A stretch of 64,000 bases of DNA, taken from NCBI GenBank assembly GCA_036023115.1, contig JAYKKT010000080.1:8941501-9005500 (forward strand), read 5' to 3'. The position numbers were made by a program, and so were the translations under genes. This stretch comes from Brasenia schreberi (taxonomy: Eukaryota; Streptophyta; Magnoliopsida; Nymphaeales; Cabombaceae). Shown piece by piece: positions 1 through 12,133 of this stretch. Position 1 is the stretch's first letter. Each line of letters starts with the position of its first letter. A model generated the notes under the pieces. It was not told the DNA's origin and made no database searches. It worked only from the letters and a program-made list of their open reading frames with translations.

Positions 1-73
1 ATACAGCGATTTTGGTGAATTAAGTCCCAAAAGAAAGGACACGAAAAAGTTATATACAGAGTATGTGCCAAAA

Positions 74-1195
74 TTACTCTGCTGATGCTTCCTTTCGTCG
101 CCTACGCATCCTTGCTCCCCAAGACAAATTTCTTTTGCAGCGCTTCTCCACGCTCTTCCTCTTCAATTCTGCAATTTGAGATTGCCATTGACGACGCCAC
201 CGATTTCTGTCTCCCAGATCCTGGTCAAAAGAACCAAAGAGAATTTCAATCATGCATATGAAGACAACCACAGAACAGAAAACAAAAAATGGATCAGTCC
301 GGCTCAAGAGAAAACTTAAGAAGCAAAAACATCAAGTTTTGCATATGGTGATAATTCAACCCAAAACGGAAGAAAATGTATCCGAAAGATCTGACAAATT
401 TAAGAATCTTATAATCCTGCCTTCTTTTTGGGAGTTATACTCTAATGGCAGAAGATCGAGCTCAATGGCAATTAAGAATCCATTTAGCCGACCCACTTAG
501 CCTGGGAAAAGGCTTGGTTTGGTAATCTTTTCCTAGCAACGAAATCCAGTCGGACATATACATAATGAGTATCAATCGGCAAAACATGGAACCACCACAC
601 TGAAAACAATTGACGCCCCAAATGGTAGCAAGATTTCAGAGGGAAATTCAAATCCATTTTTTATTTTTGAAGTGAAAGAGAAGCATTCATGAGTAAACTG
701 TGAAGATCTAACCAGGGAGAAAATCCAAATGCCGACCTGTTCTTGCATTTTTCTTGCAGAGAAGGCGAGGTGGAGGCCGCCGGCGAGTTGATGATCGTAC
801 AAGGCCCTCTTCGTGGGGTCAGAGAGAGTCTCGTAGGCTTCCTGAACGCGAATGAAGACCCCGGCGTTCTCCTCGGCGAGCGCCGGCGGGGAGACGTCCG
901 GGTGGTACTTCCGAGCCATCTGCTTGTACGCGTTCTTTATCTCCCCTACGCTCCCTCCCTCCGGGATGCCCAACACCTCGTACAAGCTCCTCGACCGCTC
1001 GCACCATACCGAGGGCGAAGATACCGCCCGTACCGCCGGCCATGGACGGCGTGATTGTCTCCCCCACTGCGCGACCCTCATTACGTCGCCCATCTTCTCC
1101 CACTCTAGTGGCACTCGCAGCCTCAGTTCTCTTCCGTAGAGAGAGCTGTAGCAGCTCCCTTGGATACCTATTCGCTGCACCAATCCCACACTCAT
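74..1195 (-). CDS. J20: J20-type chloroplast J-domain co-chaperone, two exons
   Basis: Exons (minus strand) are 1195-737 and 220-74, giving 201 aa. The intron (736-221) has a CAG|GTCGGC donor and a TTTTGACCAG acceptor and joins in phase 0. Residues 1 to about 65 are Arg/Ser-rich and almost free of acidic residues, as in a plastid transit peptide. The J domain spans about 70-135, with the HPD triad at 98-100, KYHPDVSPP and RVQEAYETLSDP. Exon 2 supplies the tail typical of Arabidopsis J20: WRRQW..QIAEL-KRKS, then NLSWGARMRRRR. J20 is about 197 aa and hands misfolded plastid clients, such as DXS, to Hsp70; that role is inferred from the family. The first ATG of the frame was chosen; it follows directly on a GA repeat. 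A start at Met35 would shorten the transit peptide. The family call is firm; the exact paralogue is less so. Confidence 0.88.
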
Positions 1196-1209
1196 CTCTC
1201 TCTCTCTCT
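1196..1209 (-). repeat. GA tract abutting the J20 start codon
   Basis: Read on the gene strand, a run of GA dinucleotides (TC on the plus strand) ends directly at the ATG of the J20-type gene, so the leader just before translation is pure purine. GA/CT tracts are common in plant 5' leaders; a tract touching the ATG is unusual. Confidence 0.7.
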
Positions 1210-1762
1210 ATGTGGGTCTTTCAAGATTTGACTGGTAAAAGAACGATGAGTGAAACTACAATTCCTCAGTTGGAGGAAGCTGTGACTGGCGAATATACTC
1301 TTACCTTTTTCTTTGTGTCTCTCTCAAACAACTTTTGAGGCTATTTTATATGGTTGCTTTTTCGTTAAAACAACGTGAGATCGAGAGTAAGCCGCAGATG
1401 TTTGCCCACAGAGTGAGTGCTGAACATATATCCGTTTGCTGTAGACTTGCAGTGCCTGGTTGTCAAAGTCTGTGTACAGAGACCGAGAGTTTCTGTAAAT
1501 TTAGCCAATTAGCCCGGGATCGATCATTGATTCTGCAAGGTTCAATGGCGACCCAGTCTGTGGGCGAAGCCGTAGGTGTCTCTGCAGTGGTTTTGGCTCT
1601 ATGGCTCTTTACTTCAGTTTCCCTTTTGTTGAGATTTCAGGGAAATCTTTCCCTCAGGTCACCAAATTCATCCCATTTAGATTCCTAACTTGGTACGCAC
1701 GTCCATGGTTGTAAGTTTCCTTCTGTCTCATAATTGCGATTCTTCTACAAGCATCAACAGCA
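1210..1762. other. Upstream region of the J20-type gene, no further gene seen
   Basis: This is the putative promoter and upstream flank of the minus-strand J-domain gene. A plus-strand open frame of 117 codons at 1335-1688 has no recognisable domain and no codon-usage support, so it is not called as a gene. Confidence 0.4.
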
Positions 1763-1860
1763 ATAGCTCACCTGGTTACGATCTAGGACTCACAAATTGA
1801 AGGTCACAATTTCAATACCCAGGGCATGCATCTTGCTTCGTATCAGGAGAGAAAAAAAAT
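1763..1860 (+). repeat. tRNA-derived SINE-like copy 1
   Basis: It begins with an A-box-like TAGCTCACCTGG, followed by 'ggactcacaaattgaaggtca', a decayed B-box-like segment (TTTCAATACCC), the GGGCATGCAT motif and an A-rich end near 1850-1860. The same order of words recurs at 31.9, 45.2, 45.5, 45.9 and 47.5 kb. The pol III boxes are degenerate. Confidence 0.5.
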
Positions 1861-2924
1861 GCTTCTAGTGTTCATAGTTATTTTCGGTTGGTTGGAATAA
1901 TTGCGATTCTTCTATAAGAATGCACGAGCCATGCAGATAATTTAAAGTTTGGATCTCCCAACGAGTCGTCGCAGAATCACTTTATATGAGAAATAAATTT
2001 AGTGCAAAATATATAGGAGAGTGCTTTATTCTTACTACCCTTCTAATATCGGCCGTCCAGCCACCCGTTTTGTAATTCCCTTCGAAGAACACATGAACAC
2101 ATTGTAGCGTGTCGGAGCCATGCTTTTTCTTTTTGCTATCAGTGGTCTAAAGTTTTCTTTGCTCTTGAGCGCACAATATTAGATATGCTCGAGTTAAGGG
2201 GGTGCTTGATTGCGAGGCTGTTATTATGAAATTGGAATTCTAGTTCAAGTTCTAACGGCTTATTCTTGGGGTGAGCGGCTGAGAGGCGATATGGTAAAAA
2301 GCCGGACCATACGATCTTACTTGATCTTGCTTTTTACTATGCACTAAAGCCTTTTATTGTAACTCGAAGCCCGCATTTGATTACGACCAAAACTAGAATT
2401 AAAGTGTTACTACAAACTGTAATGAAATCCGCTAAAACTATTTGGTCAAAACGTTGGGAGGTAGTCACATTTTTCGAATCACAACGAGTCTTCTTTTACT
2501 TGATAAGGCCTACTCCTTCATGTGTACCGGTGCCAATACGAGGAAAAGGAAAGAACTAAACCCACAATCACACTCAAATCCATGATCTTTAAACCACCTT
2601 TTGCTTATAAAACTTAATAAAAAGTTGTGGGAAATTTTGGAGGAATCTAACTTTTCTTTGGTATATTTGCATCTCTTTTACCTGGTAGATGAAAGTTGAT
2701 GACAATCGACCAAGGGAATCTGTGGTTTAGTTCAGATACTGCAGCAATCAAATTTGGAATAGGATATGAGTAATGAAATTGTTTCTAAGAATTGGAAGCA
2801 TCTTAGATCGTTCTTACGCTTTTTGTTGTTTGGCCAACTCTTTGCTCCATTGTCGTTTTCTTGCTGGTATATTCATGAATTGTATGACTGGTAATTCAAA
2901 TAAGTTAACAACCTCTTCTTTACA
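1861..2924. other. Intergenic, no gene recognised
   Basis: AT-rich DNA with short open frames only (longest about 80 codons), none with a family signature. The right edge runs into the CAA-rich 3' tail of RTE copy A. Confidence 0.4.
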
Positions 2925-5900
2925 ACAAACAACAACAACTAAGCCTTTTCTCATACTAGACGGGGCCGGCTACATAGATTCTTTGTTTCCAAAGGGCTCT
3001 ATCATGTGCCATATTAGCAGTTAACTCATAATAAGCTAGATCATTCTTTATTGTTTCTTTCCAACACTTTTGTGGTCGTCCTCTAGCTCTTTTAATGCTT
3101 TCCAAATTTAGTTTTTCATACCTACTTACAGGTTCTTCCTTTGATCTTCTTTCTATATGTCCAAACCATCTTAAACGATATTCTCTCATTTTATCCTCTA
3201 TTAGTGTCACTCCTAATTTGTTTCTAATAACCTCATTATGTATACGGTCTTTTCTTGTATGACCACTCATCCATCTCAACATCTTCATCTCTGTCACAGA
3301 CATCTTTTGTACATGTTGATGATTAACTACCCAACACTCAACCATAAAACATGGCAAGCCTAATTGCTGCTCTATAATATTTACCTTTTAACTTTAATGG
3401 TATCTTCTTATCACAAAGAATACCTGATGCTCCTCTCCATTTTAACCAACCAATATTAATTCTATGCGTAACATCTCCATCAATTCTTTCATCACTCTGA
3501 AAAATTGACCCTAGGTATTTAAAACTTTTCTTTTGGGGGATGCAATGTGTGCCAATTTTAATTTCTATGTCCTCTTACGTAACCAAATGATCAAACTTAC
3601 ATTCCAAATATTCTGTCTTTGTTCTACTAAGTCGGAGTCCTTTGCTTTCTAATGCTTCTCTCCATAGTTCTAATTTTCTATTAACTTTTTCCTTATATTC
3701 TTTCACTAACACAATGTCATCTGCAAATAACATACACTAAGGCACTTCATCTTAAATATGTTTTGTTAACTCATAAATCACCATTATAAATAAGTATGGA
3801 CTTAAAGTTCATCCTTGATGTAACCCAACATTAACTTCAAAGAAGTCCGTCATTCCTTCATGAGTCCTCACACATGTTTTTGCACCATCATACATGTCTC
3901 TTATAAGGTTAATGTATGTTAATGAGATACCTCTTTTTTCCAAGGTTCTTCAAAGAACCTCCCTCAATACCCTATCACAAGCTTTGTTTAGATCAATAAA
4001 TATGATGTGAAGGTCTTTCTTTTTTACTCTAAAATATTTTATAAGACGTCTTAAAAGGTGAATTGCTTCAATAGTAAATCTGCTTGACATTAATCCAAAT
4101 TGGTTCCCTGTTGTACTTGATACTTGTCTTAACCTACGTTCGATAATTCTTTCCCACAATTTCATAGTATGGCTTATTAACTTAACTTCATACCTCAATA
4201 ATTCACACAATTCTGAATGTCTCCCTTGTTCTTATATATGAGTATAAGTATACTCGCTCTCCGTTCTTCGGGCATCTTTTGATTTCTCCATATTTCATTA
4301 AATAGTCTTGTGAGCCAAGTGATTTCTATTTCTCCTAGTATTTTTCAAACTTCTATAGGAATATTGTCTCGTCCTACCGATTTACTAGCCTTTATATATT
4401 TAAGAGACTCTTTGACTTTATTCTTTTCAATACATCGGTAGAAATTATGGTTTATATACTTTTTTGATTTGGCTAACTCTCCTAAGCTAATACTAACATC
4501 TTCATTTTCATTAAAAAGCTTATAAAAATAGTTTTTTCATCTATTTCTTATATCATCATTTGCCACTAGAATTTTTTTATCCTCGTCTTTGATACATCTA
4601 ACAAAATTAAGATCTTTAGTTTTCTTATCTCTAGCCCTAGCTATCCTAAAAATATCTCTTTCACCCTCTTTTGAGTTGAGTTTTTTATATAAATCCTCCC
4701 AAATTTTAGCTTTTGCTTCACTAACCTTTTTCGCTTCCTTTTTTGCTTTCTTATAAGTCTTTAAAGTTTCACTAGTTTTCTTAACATAATGTAATTTGTA
4801 ACATGTCCTCTTTACCTTAGATTTTATTTTGCACTACTTCACTCCACCACCAAGCTTCTTTTTATGCCGGTACACCTCCCTTAGATTCACTCACCACATC
4901 TTTCGCCAATTTTTTTAATATGTATAGCCATATTGTTCCATATATCACAAGGTGTACCAACATAATTCCAAGCAACTCTTTGAAGAATTTTCTGTTTAAA
5001 TATATCTTGTTTCTCGCTTTTGAAGTTCAACCATTTAGTCCGAATAGCTCAATACACTCTTTTCTTCTTTGCCCATTTTTTTATTTGTAAATCCATAACT
5101 AATGGTCGATGTTGGGTGGTTAAACTTTCTCCTCAATTTACCTTACAATCTTTACAACACACTCTATCTTTTTTTCTACAAATAAAGTAATCAATATGTG
5201 TTTGTGATAAGCTACTCTTATAAGTAATTAAATGTTCATTTCATTTTTTGTAGATTGTATTGACTATAAAGAGATCAAATGCCATAGCAAAATTTAAAAT
5301 CTTCCTACCTTCCTCATTTATATCCCCAAAACCAAAGTTTTCATGAATACCTTGATATCCTAATGCCTCTTTACCGACATGTCCATTTAAGTCTCCTTCT
5401 AAAGAAATCATCTCCCTTTATGGAATCCTTTGAATCACCTTATCTAACTCTTCCCAAAAAGCTGCCTTTATACTATCTTCTAGTCCTACTTTGGGTACGT
5501 AAGCACGAACTATATTAAAAACCTCTGTTGTTAATACTAATTTCAACGTCATGATTCAGTTACCATATCGTTGTATGTCGTTATCCTTTAAATCTTTATT
5601 TATGATAATATCAACTCCTTTTCGAGCCTTTTCCTTACCTAAGTACCATAATTTAAAATGTCTATCCTCTATCTCCTTTGATTTTTCTCCAACCCACTTT
5701 GTCTCTTGTAAATATAGAATATGAATATTTCTCTGAATCATAGTATCTACCACCTTTATTAGCTTACCGGATAATATTATGATATTCCAATAACCAATAT
5801 CAATCTTATTATCTAGGACTAACTTCCTTACCCCCCGCATCCATCAATATTGAAAATGCGGAGACCCTCTTTGTAAATTATTTACTACATTTGGGCGGTA

Positions 5901-6150
5901 ATGCAACGGGACAAACTTCTTTACCAACACCCGTCCATAATGTGAGAATCCTCTCTGCAATTGATTCACTGCATCGGACGAAAATGTAGTGACCCTTACT
6001 TACTTATCACTGCATTCGGGCTATATAGTTCATCGTTAGACGGGGATGCCCCAAAGCAATACTTATAATTTGTGTAATCCATGGTATAAAAATCCGACAA
6101 AGTTTTACGCTGGCTGTTGGAAGCCTAACACAACCCTCCTCCTTTATTTA
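2925..6150 (-). mobile_element. RTE-type non-LTR retrotransposon, copy A (5'-truncated, decayed)
   Basis: On the minus strand this reads as a LINE of the RTE type. An apurinic-like endonuclease N-part lies at 5840-5556 (QETKWVGEKSKE). A reverse transcriptase lies at about 4300-3600 (IIERRLRQVSSTTGNQFG; the FADD catalytic motif is intact near 3712-3730). The C-terminal tail at 3357-2956 (RLRWFGHIERR, RGRPQKCWK) is typical of plant RTE proteins. The 3' end carries the 'ggtcggctacat' type word and then a (CAA)n run (TTG on the element strand), an RTE tail hallmark. Frameshifts and stops break it into pieces. Compared with copy B, it loses homology at about 6150, so it is 5'-truncated. Confidence 0.88.
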
Positions 6151-6361
6151 GAAGTTTTCTAAACTTTGGCAAATATATTCAGTTATTTTACAATAATACT
6201 CTCCAACCTATCACATTGTATATTTTTCAGCCTTGGCCATAATGTAAGGCTCCAAGCTGGTTTGGTGTACTTGGTGCTAAAAGCAGTTGTTTAATATTAA
6301 TTTGGCTGAAAATAGTGTTTGGCCCTATTTGAATGCTCTTATAAAGAGAATATTTCTACTT

Positions 6362-6705
<344 letters not shown>

Positions 6706-6894
6706 TAAGCAATTCTATCTGGCATAGTATATATAACAACATCTACTAATTTAGTAGGGGCTTGAATATCATTTAAAAATTATAAGAGTATTTAAAAATA
6801 TATAAAATGTATACTTTATTGAACGTATTTCCTTTAAAAGCATAAAAAATGCATAAGTATACATGTGTTCAAGGTTGTAGGATCCAACTTTCCA

Positions 6895-7186
6895 CACACA
6901 CACACACACACATATATATGTATATATATATAGAGAGAGAGAGAGGAGGGAAAGGGCAGAGAGAGTAGTAAATGCATAATGTCCTTCGATATATAATTAT
7001 ACATAAACATTTCTACTATTCAATTGACATATTCAACGATAAAGATTTGAATTAAAAAAGTGAAGAAGTAGCTTGTACTATGATCTACAGTGGATTAAAT
7101 GTTTTATTTTAAATTTCTACAATTTATAGTTAAGATGTTTATATAGGATTATGCACCGAAAGGCATTATACATTGGCAACTATATA
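6895..7186. repeat. MITE-like module 2 with inverted ends of about 45 bp
   Basis: A (CA)n, (TA)n, (GA)n border at 6895-6965 leads into AATGCATAATGTCCTTCG...ATACATAAACATTT. The right arm at about 7125-7180 is the inverted match (AATGTATAATGCCTTTCG...TATATAAACATCT on the opposite strand) and is followed by TATATATAGAGAGAG. It is short, noncoding and AT-rich. Confidence 0.5.
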
Positions 7187-7385
7187 TAGAGAGAGGGAGA
7201 GAGGAATAAGTGCATAATGTCTTTTGATACATTAAGATTTGAATTAAAAAAGTAAAAGAGTACCATTTAAGTATACTTTACATTTAATTTCTTGTTCATC
7301 AAAAATCAAATGATAAAAATGTTTAGGTAAGATTTTGCATAAAAAATATTATGTATTATATATATATATATATATAATATATGAA
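7187..7385. repeat. MITE-like module 3, same family as module 2
   Basis: It starts with GAGAGGGAGAGAGGAATAAGTGCATAATGTCTTTTG, shares 'aagatttgaattaaaaaagt' with module 2, and ends with an inverted copy of the same terminal words before (TA)n at 7357-7380. It is shorter than module 2 because of internal losses. Confidence 0.45.
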
Positions 7386-8295
7386 AACTTCCATTATGCA
7401 ATACATTCTCTTTGCTTTTCGGAGGCATCATTATCATTTGAAATGTTACAAGTTAAAAAATATAAACAACTTTATTAATCTTCAAAAATAAAAATAACTT
7501 AAATTTTATCAAATAGGTCGTAGGCCACGATGAGCATTGTACCGAGCTTCATTGCAATCTGAGTACTAAAATAATTCCTCTATTTTCTTCCCCTTTTCCC
7601 CCTCTTCCCTCTTGTTGTCGGGTGGGTCTCGTAGTGGAAAATTTCACCATCTGACTGAGGGTTCATGTTTGGGTTGATTCAAGCACCGTCTATCGACCTT
7701 CTCCTCCAATCTCCCACCTTTCAATAACCCTAAACCCCATCAAAGCTGCTCCAGCCCCCGAAAAAATTCTCTTTCCCATTCTACAAGTCGGGCGAAAGAG
7801 TCCCCAAGCTGTAGGGTGTTGTCTTCTAGAAATCAGGAACCCAAGTCGTTTGAAGAAATTCGCACATGGGTTCCTTTGTTGAGATAAGAAATATATGATT
7901 TAATGTAAGATGTTGCACCCTTCTTCATGAAATTTAGAACATAAAAATCTTATTTTTTATCAAATATGTAAGAAAGAGCCCGCGTTATCATCCTAGAAGT
8001 GTTGTTTTATTCTGCTCTTTTTCTTGATTTATCATCTTTTGTTTTTTGAGACTTTGAACTATAGATGATTTTTTAAAAGGCATTGCCTCAGTGTGATTTC
8101 GTTAATGAGAAATCAACTCTTGGATACAGGAGTGAGTTCGAGGGAATTCAAAATGATTAAAACAGTTTGCTCAAACCCATTGATGCTTAAATCTATCGAA
8201 ACATCTCTTCATCAATATATTCAATAATGTAAAAAGTTATATTTAAAAAAAAAATTATATTTTCGTACTTTACCTTTAATACATAATAGTATAAC
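7386..8295. other. Spacer between the inverted RTE copies, no gene seen
   Basis: No open frame with a recognisable domain. The stretch at about 7560-7870 is less AT-rich (short C-rich runs) and might be a fragment of an older gene or retroelement leader, but nothing could be identified. Confidence 0.35.
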
Positions 8296-11200
8296 TCCGC
8301 CCATGTAAGGGATCATCCTTGCATTGTCGGTCCTAAGCCCGGATAAAGGAGGAGGGTTGTGTTAGGCTTTCGACGGCCATCTTAAAACTTTGTTGGATTT
8401 TTATAACATAGATTACAAAAATGATGAATATTGATTTGGGACGTCCCTACCTAGCGACGTGCTACAGAGTCCAAATGCAGTAATAAGTAAGCAAGGGCCA
8501 CTACATTTTCACCCGAATATAGTGAATCAATTGCAGAGAGGGTTACCACATCATGAACGGGTGTGGGTAAAGAAGTTAGTCCCGCTACATTGCCGATCGA
8601 ATATAGTGAATAATTTTTAAAGAGGGTCTTCGCATTTTGAATATGGATGGATGTGAGGGGTAAGAAAGCTAGTCCTAGATAATAAGATTCATATTGGTTC
8701 TTGGAATATCGGAACATTAGTGTTAGGAGCAGAGGTTTTGAATATAGTTTGTGCTTACGCACCCCAAGTAGGACTAGAAGATAGTATAGAGACAAGCTTT
8801 TTAGGAAGAGTTAGATAAGGTGATTCAAAAGATTCCACAAAGGGAGATGATTTGTTTAGGAGGAGACTTAAATGGACATGTCGGTAAAGAGGCATTAGGA
8901 TATCAAGAGATTTATAGAAACTTTGGTTTTGGAGATATAAATGAGGAAGGTAGGGAGATTTTAAATTTTGCTATGGCATTTGATCTCTTTATAGTCAATA
9001 CAATCTTCAAACGAGATGAACATTTAATTACTTATAAGAGTAGCTTATCACAAACACAAATTGATTACTTTATTTGTAGAAAAAAGGATAGAACATGTTG
9101 TAAAGATTGCAAGGTAATTCAAAGAGAAAGCTTAATCACCAAACATCGACTTTTATTTATGGATTTACAAATAAAAAAATAGACAAAGAAGAAAAGAGTG
9201 CATCGAGCTATTCTAACTAAATGGTGGAACCTCAAAAGCGAGATATATTTAAACATAAAGTCCTTCAACGAGATGTTTGGAATTATGTTGGTACACCCTG
9301 TGATATGCGGAACAATATGACTATACATATTAGGAAAGTGGCAAAAGATGTGTTAGGTGTATCTAAGGGAAGTGTACCGACACAAAAAGAAGCTTGGTGG
9401 TGGAGTTAAGTAGTGCAAAATAAAATTAAGGCAAAGAGGGCATGTTACAAATTACATTATGCTAAGAAAACTAGTGAAACTTTATAGGCTTATAAGAAAG
9501 CAAAAAAGGAAGCGAAAAAGGTTATGAGTGAAACAAAAGCTAAAATTTTAGAAGGATTTATATAAAAAACTCAACTCAAGAAAGGGTGAAAGAGATATTT
9601 TTAGGATAACTAGGACTAGAGATAAGAAAACTAAAGATCTTAAATATGTTAGATGCATTAAAGACGAAGATGAAAGATGATACAAGAAATAGATAGAAAA
9701 ACTATTTTATAAGCTTTTTAATGAAAATAAAGATGTTAGTATTAGCTTAGGAGAGTTAGCCAAATCAAAAAAGTATATAAACCACAATTTCTACTGACTT
9801 ATTCAAAAGAATGAAGTCAAAGAGGCTCTTAAACATATGAAGGATGGTAAATCTGTAGGACCAGATAATATTCCTATAGAAGTTTGAAAAATACTAGGAG
9901 AAATAGGAATCACTTGGCTCACAAGACTATTTAATGAAATATGAAAAAACCAAAAGATGCCCAAGGAATGGAGAGCAAGTACACTTATACCCATATATAA
10001 GAACAAGGGAGGCATTCAGAATTGTATGAATTATCGAGGTATCAAGTTAAGTTAATAAGTCATTCTATGAAATTGTGGGAAAGAATTATTGAACGTAGGT
10101 TAAGACAAGTAACAAGTACAACAAAGAACCAATTTGGATTCATGCGAGACAGATCTACTGTTAAAGCGATTCACCTTTTGAGATGTCTTATGGAATATTT
10201 TAGAGCAAAAAGGAAAGACCTTCAAATGATATTTATTGATCTAGAAAAAACTTATGATAGAGTACCGAGAGAGGTTCTTTGGAGAACTTTGGAAAAAAGA
10301 GATATCTCATTGACATACATTAACCTTATAAGAGACATGTATGATGGTGCAAAAATATGTGTGAGGACTCATGAAGGAATGACAGACTTCTTTGAAGTAA
10401 ATATTGGATTACATCAAGGATCAACTTTAAGTCCATACTTATTTATAATGGTGATTGATGAGTTAACAAAACATATTCAAAATGAAGTACCTTGGTGTAT
10501 GTTATTTGCAAATGACATTGTATTAGTGGAGGAGTCTAAGGAAAAAGTTAATAGAAAATTGGAACTATGGAGAGAAACATTAGAAAGCAAAGACCTTCGA
10601 CTTAGTAGAACAAAGACATAATATATGAAATGTAAGTTTGATCATTTGATTACCTCAAAGGACATAGAAATTAAAATTGGCACACATTGCATCTCCCAAA
10701 AGGAAAGTTTTAATCAAATTTTCAGAGTGATAGAAGAATTGATGAAGATGTTACGCATAAAATTAATGCTGGTTGGTTAAAATAGAGAGGAGCATCAGGT
10801 ATTTTTTGTGATAAGAAGATACCATTAAAGTTAAAAGGTAAATATTATACAGCAGCAAATAGGCCTGTCATGTTTTATGATTCTGAGTCTTGAGTAGTTA
10901 ATCATCAACATGTACAAAAGACGTCTTTGACAGAAATGAAGATGTTGAGATGGATGAGTGGTTATACAAGAAAAGACCGTATGCATAATGAGGTTATTAG
11001 AAACAAATTAGGAGTGGCACCAATAGAGGATAAAATGAAAGAATATCGTTTAAGATGGTTTGGACATATAGAAAGAAGATCAAAAGAAAAACCTCTAAGA
11101 AGGTATGAAAAACTAAATTTGAAAAGTATTAAAAGAGCTAGATGACGACCACAAAAGTGTTGAAAAGAAATAATAAAGATGATCTAGCTTATTGTGAGTT

Positions 11201-11300
11201 AACTGCTAACATGGCACACGATAGGGATATGTGGAAACAAAGAATCCATGTAGCCGATCCTGTCTAGTATGGAAAAAGGCTTAGGTTTTGTAGTATAACT
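8296..11300 (+). mobile_element. RTE-type non-LTR retrotransposon, copy B (inverted relative to copy A)
   Basis: The order is: 5' leader (8296-8690), endonuclease part (8820-9182, GGDLNGHVG), linker, reverse transcriptase (10022-10621: IIERRLRQVTSTTKNQFGF, QGSTLSPYLF), and the C-terminal RTE tail (10927-11145, RLRWFGHIERR). About 250 bp of the endonuclease N-part, present in copies A and C (including the QETKW segment), is missing near 8725. The catalytic FADD of the reverse transcriptase reads FAND here. Several stops and frameshifts also make the copy dead. It closely matches copy A on the opposite strand. Confidence 0.88.
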
Positions 11301-12133
11301 TTCTTACTAGTGGACATGTTTGAATATATTTAAGGGTGAAGGAGTTTGAGCGTACACCTCTTTATATATATACTGCATTTCCTTCGCTTATAAAAGCATG
11401 AGCATAATAAAAAAAAAAATTCTTCTTTGAGTATGCCTACTTAAATAACACTAGCACTCTCAAAACGTAAAGAGAGAGCGCGAGCACAAATATATATTGG
11501 TTGAGGTTTAGATACAACAGAAAGCCCAACACATACATGCATTCCTCAACTCTGGAGCTCACTGCCAACAACGTGCGAATTAGAGAGACCCAGCCAGCCA
11601 GATGAGCTAACGATATACATGCATATATGAAATTTAAACTCCATTTTGTTTAACAAATGTGTAATCACTAAATATACTTGATCTACTTATACTAATCGAA
11701 CTGGGAGGTGCCTAGTTGTGTCTTCTCATTTCTGTATTTTTCTCACCATTATGCTGCCACAGCCATCGTCGTCTGCGTTTACCAATCTCCAAGTTTCCGC
11801 TACAACCACCAACGCTGCCATTTCTCCCAGCCTCCACTCACCAGCAACTACTATAGGTTGAATGACACCTTTGAGCAAGAATCCTACTTGAGATAAAAGG
11901 ACAAACAATGAACACGCTCATAGGGAAAACAGTGATGAAAGAGAGTGCAGCACGGTAGCGTAAGAGTTCTTGACCCACTCCAGCCGGCCGTCATAATTCA
12001 TTCAATCAATGTGGTTTACATCCTTATAAATAACAGTTTCTTGGCTCTCATCAAAGCATCAAATCTACGCTACAAGAATTGAAGAAATATACACCTCAGT
12101 CGCTCCAGCTAACGAAGATCAGAAACTTCATGA
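11301..12133. other. Intergenic / FTSH4 3' flank
   Basis: No gene recognised. The part near 12000-12133 is probably the 3' UTR of the minus-strand FTSH4 gene. Open frames at 11708-11908 on both strands have no family signature. Confidence 0.4.

Noticed and set aside
743..1139. Three open frames overlapping the J-domain exon
   Set aside because: Shadows of the GC-rich J20 exon in other frames; none shows a family signature.
1335..1688. 117-codon plus-strand frame
   Set aside because: No domain, no splice or context support, and it lies in the upstream region of the J20-type gene.
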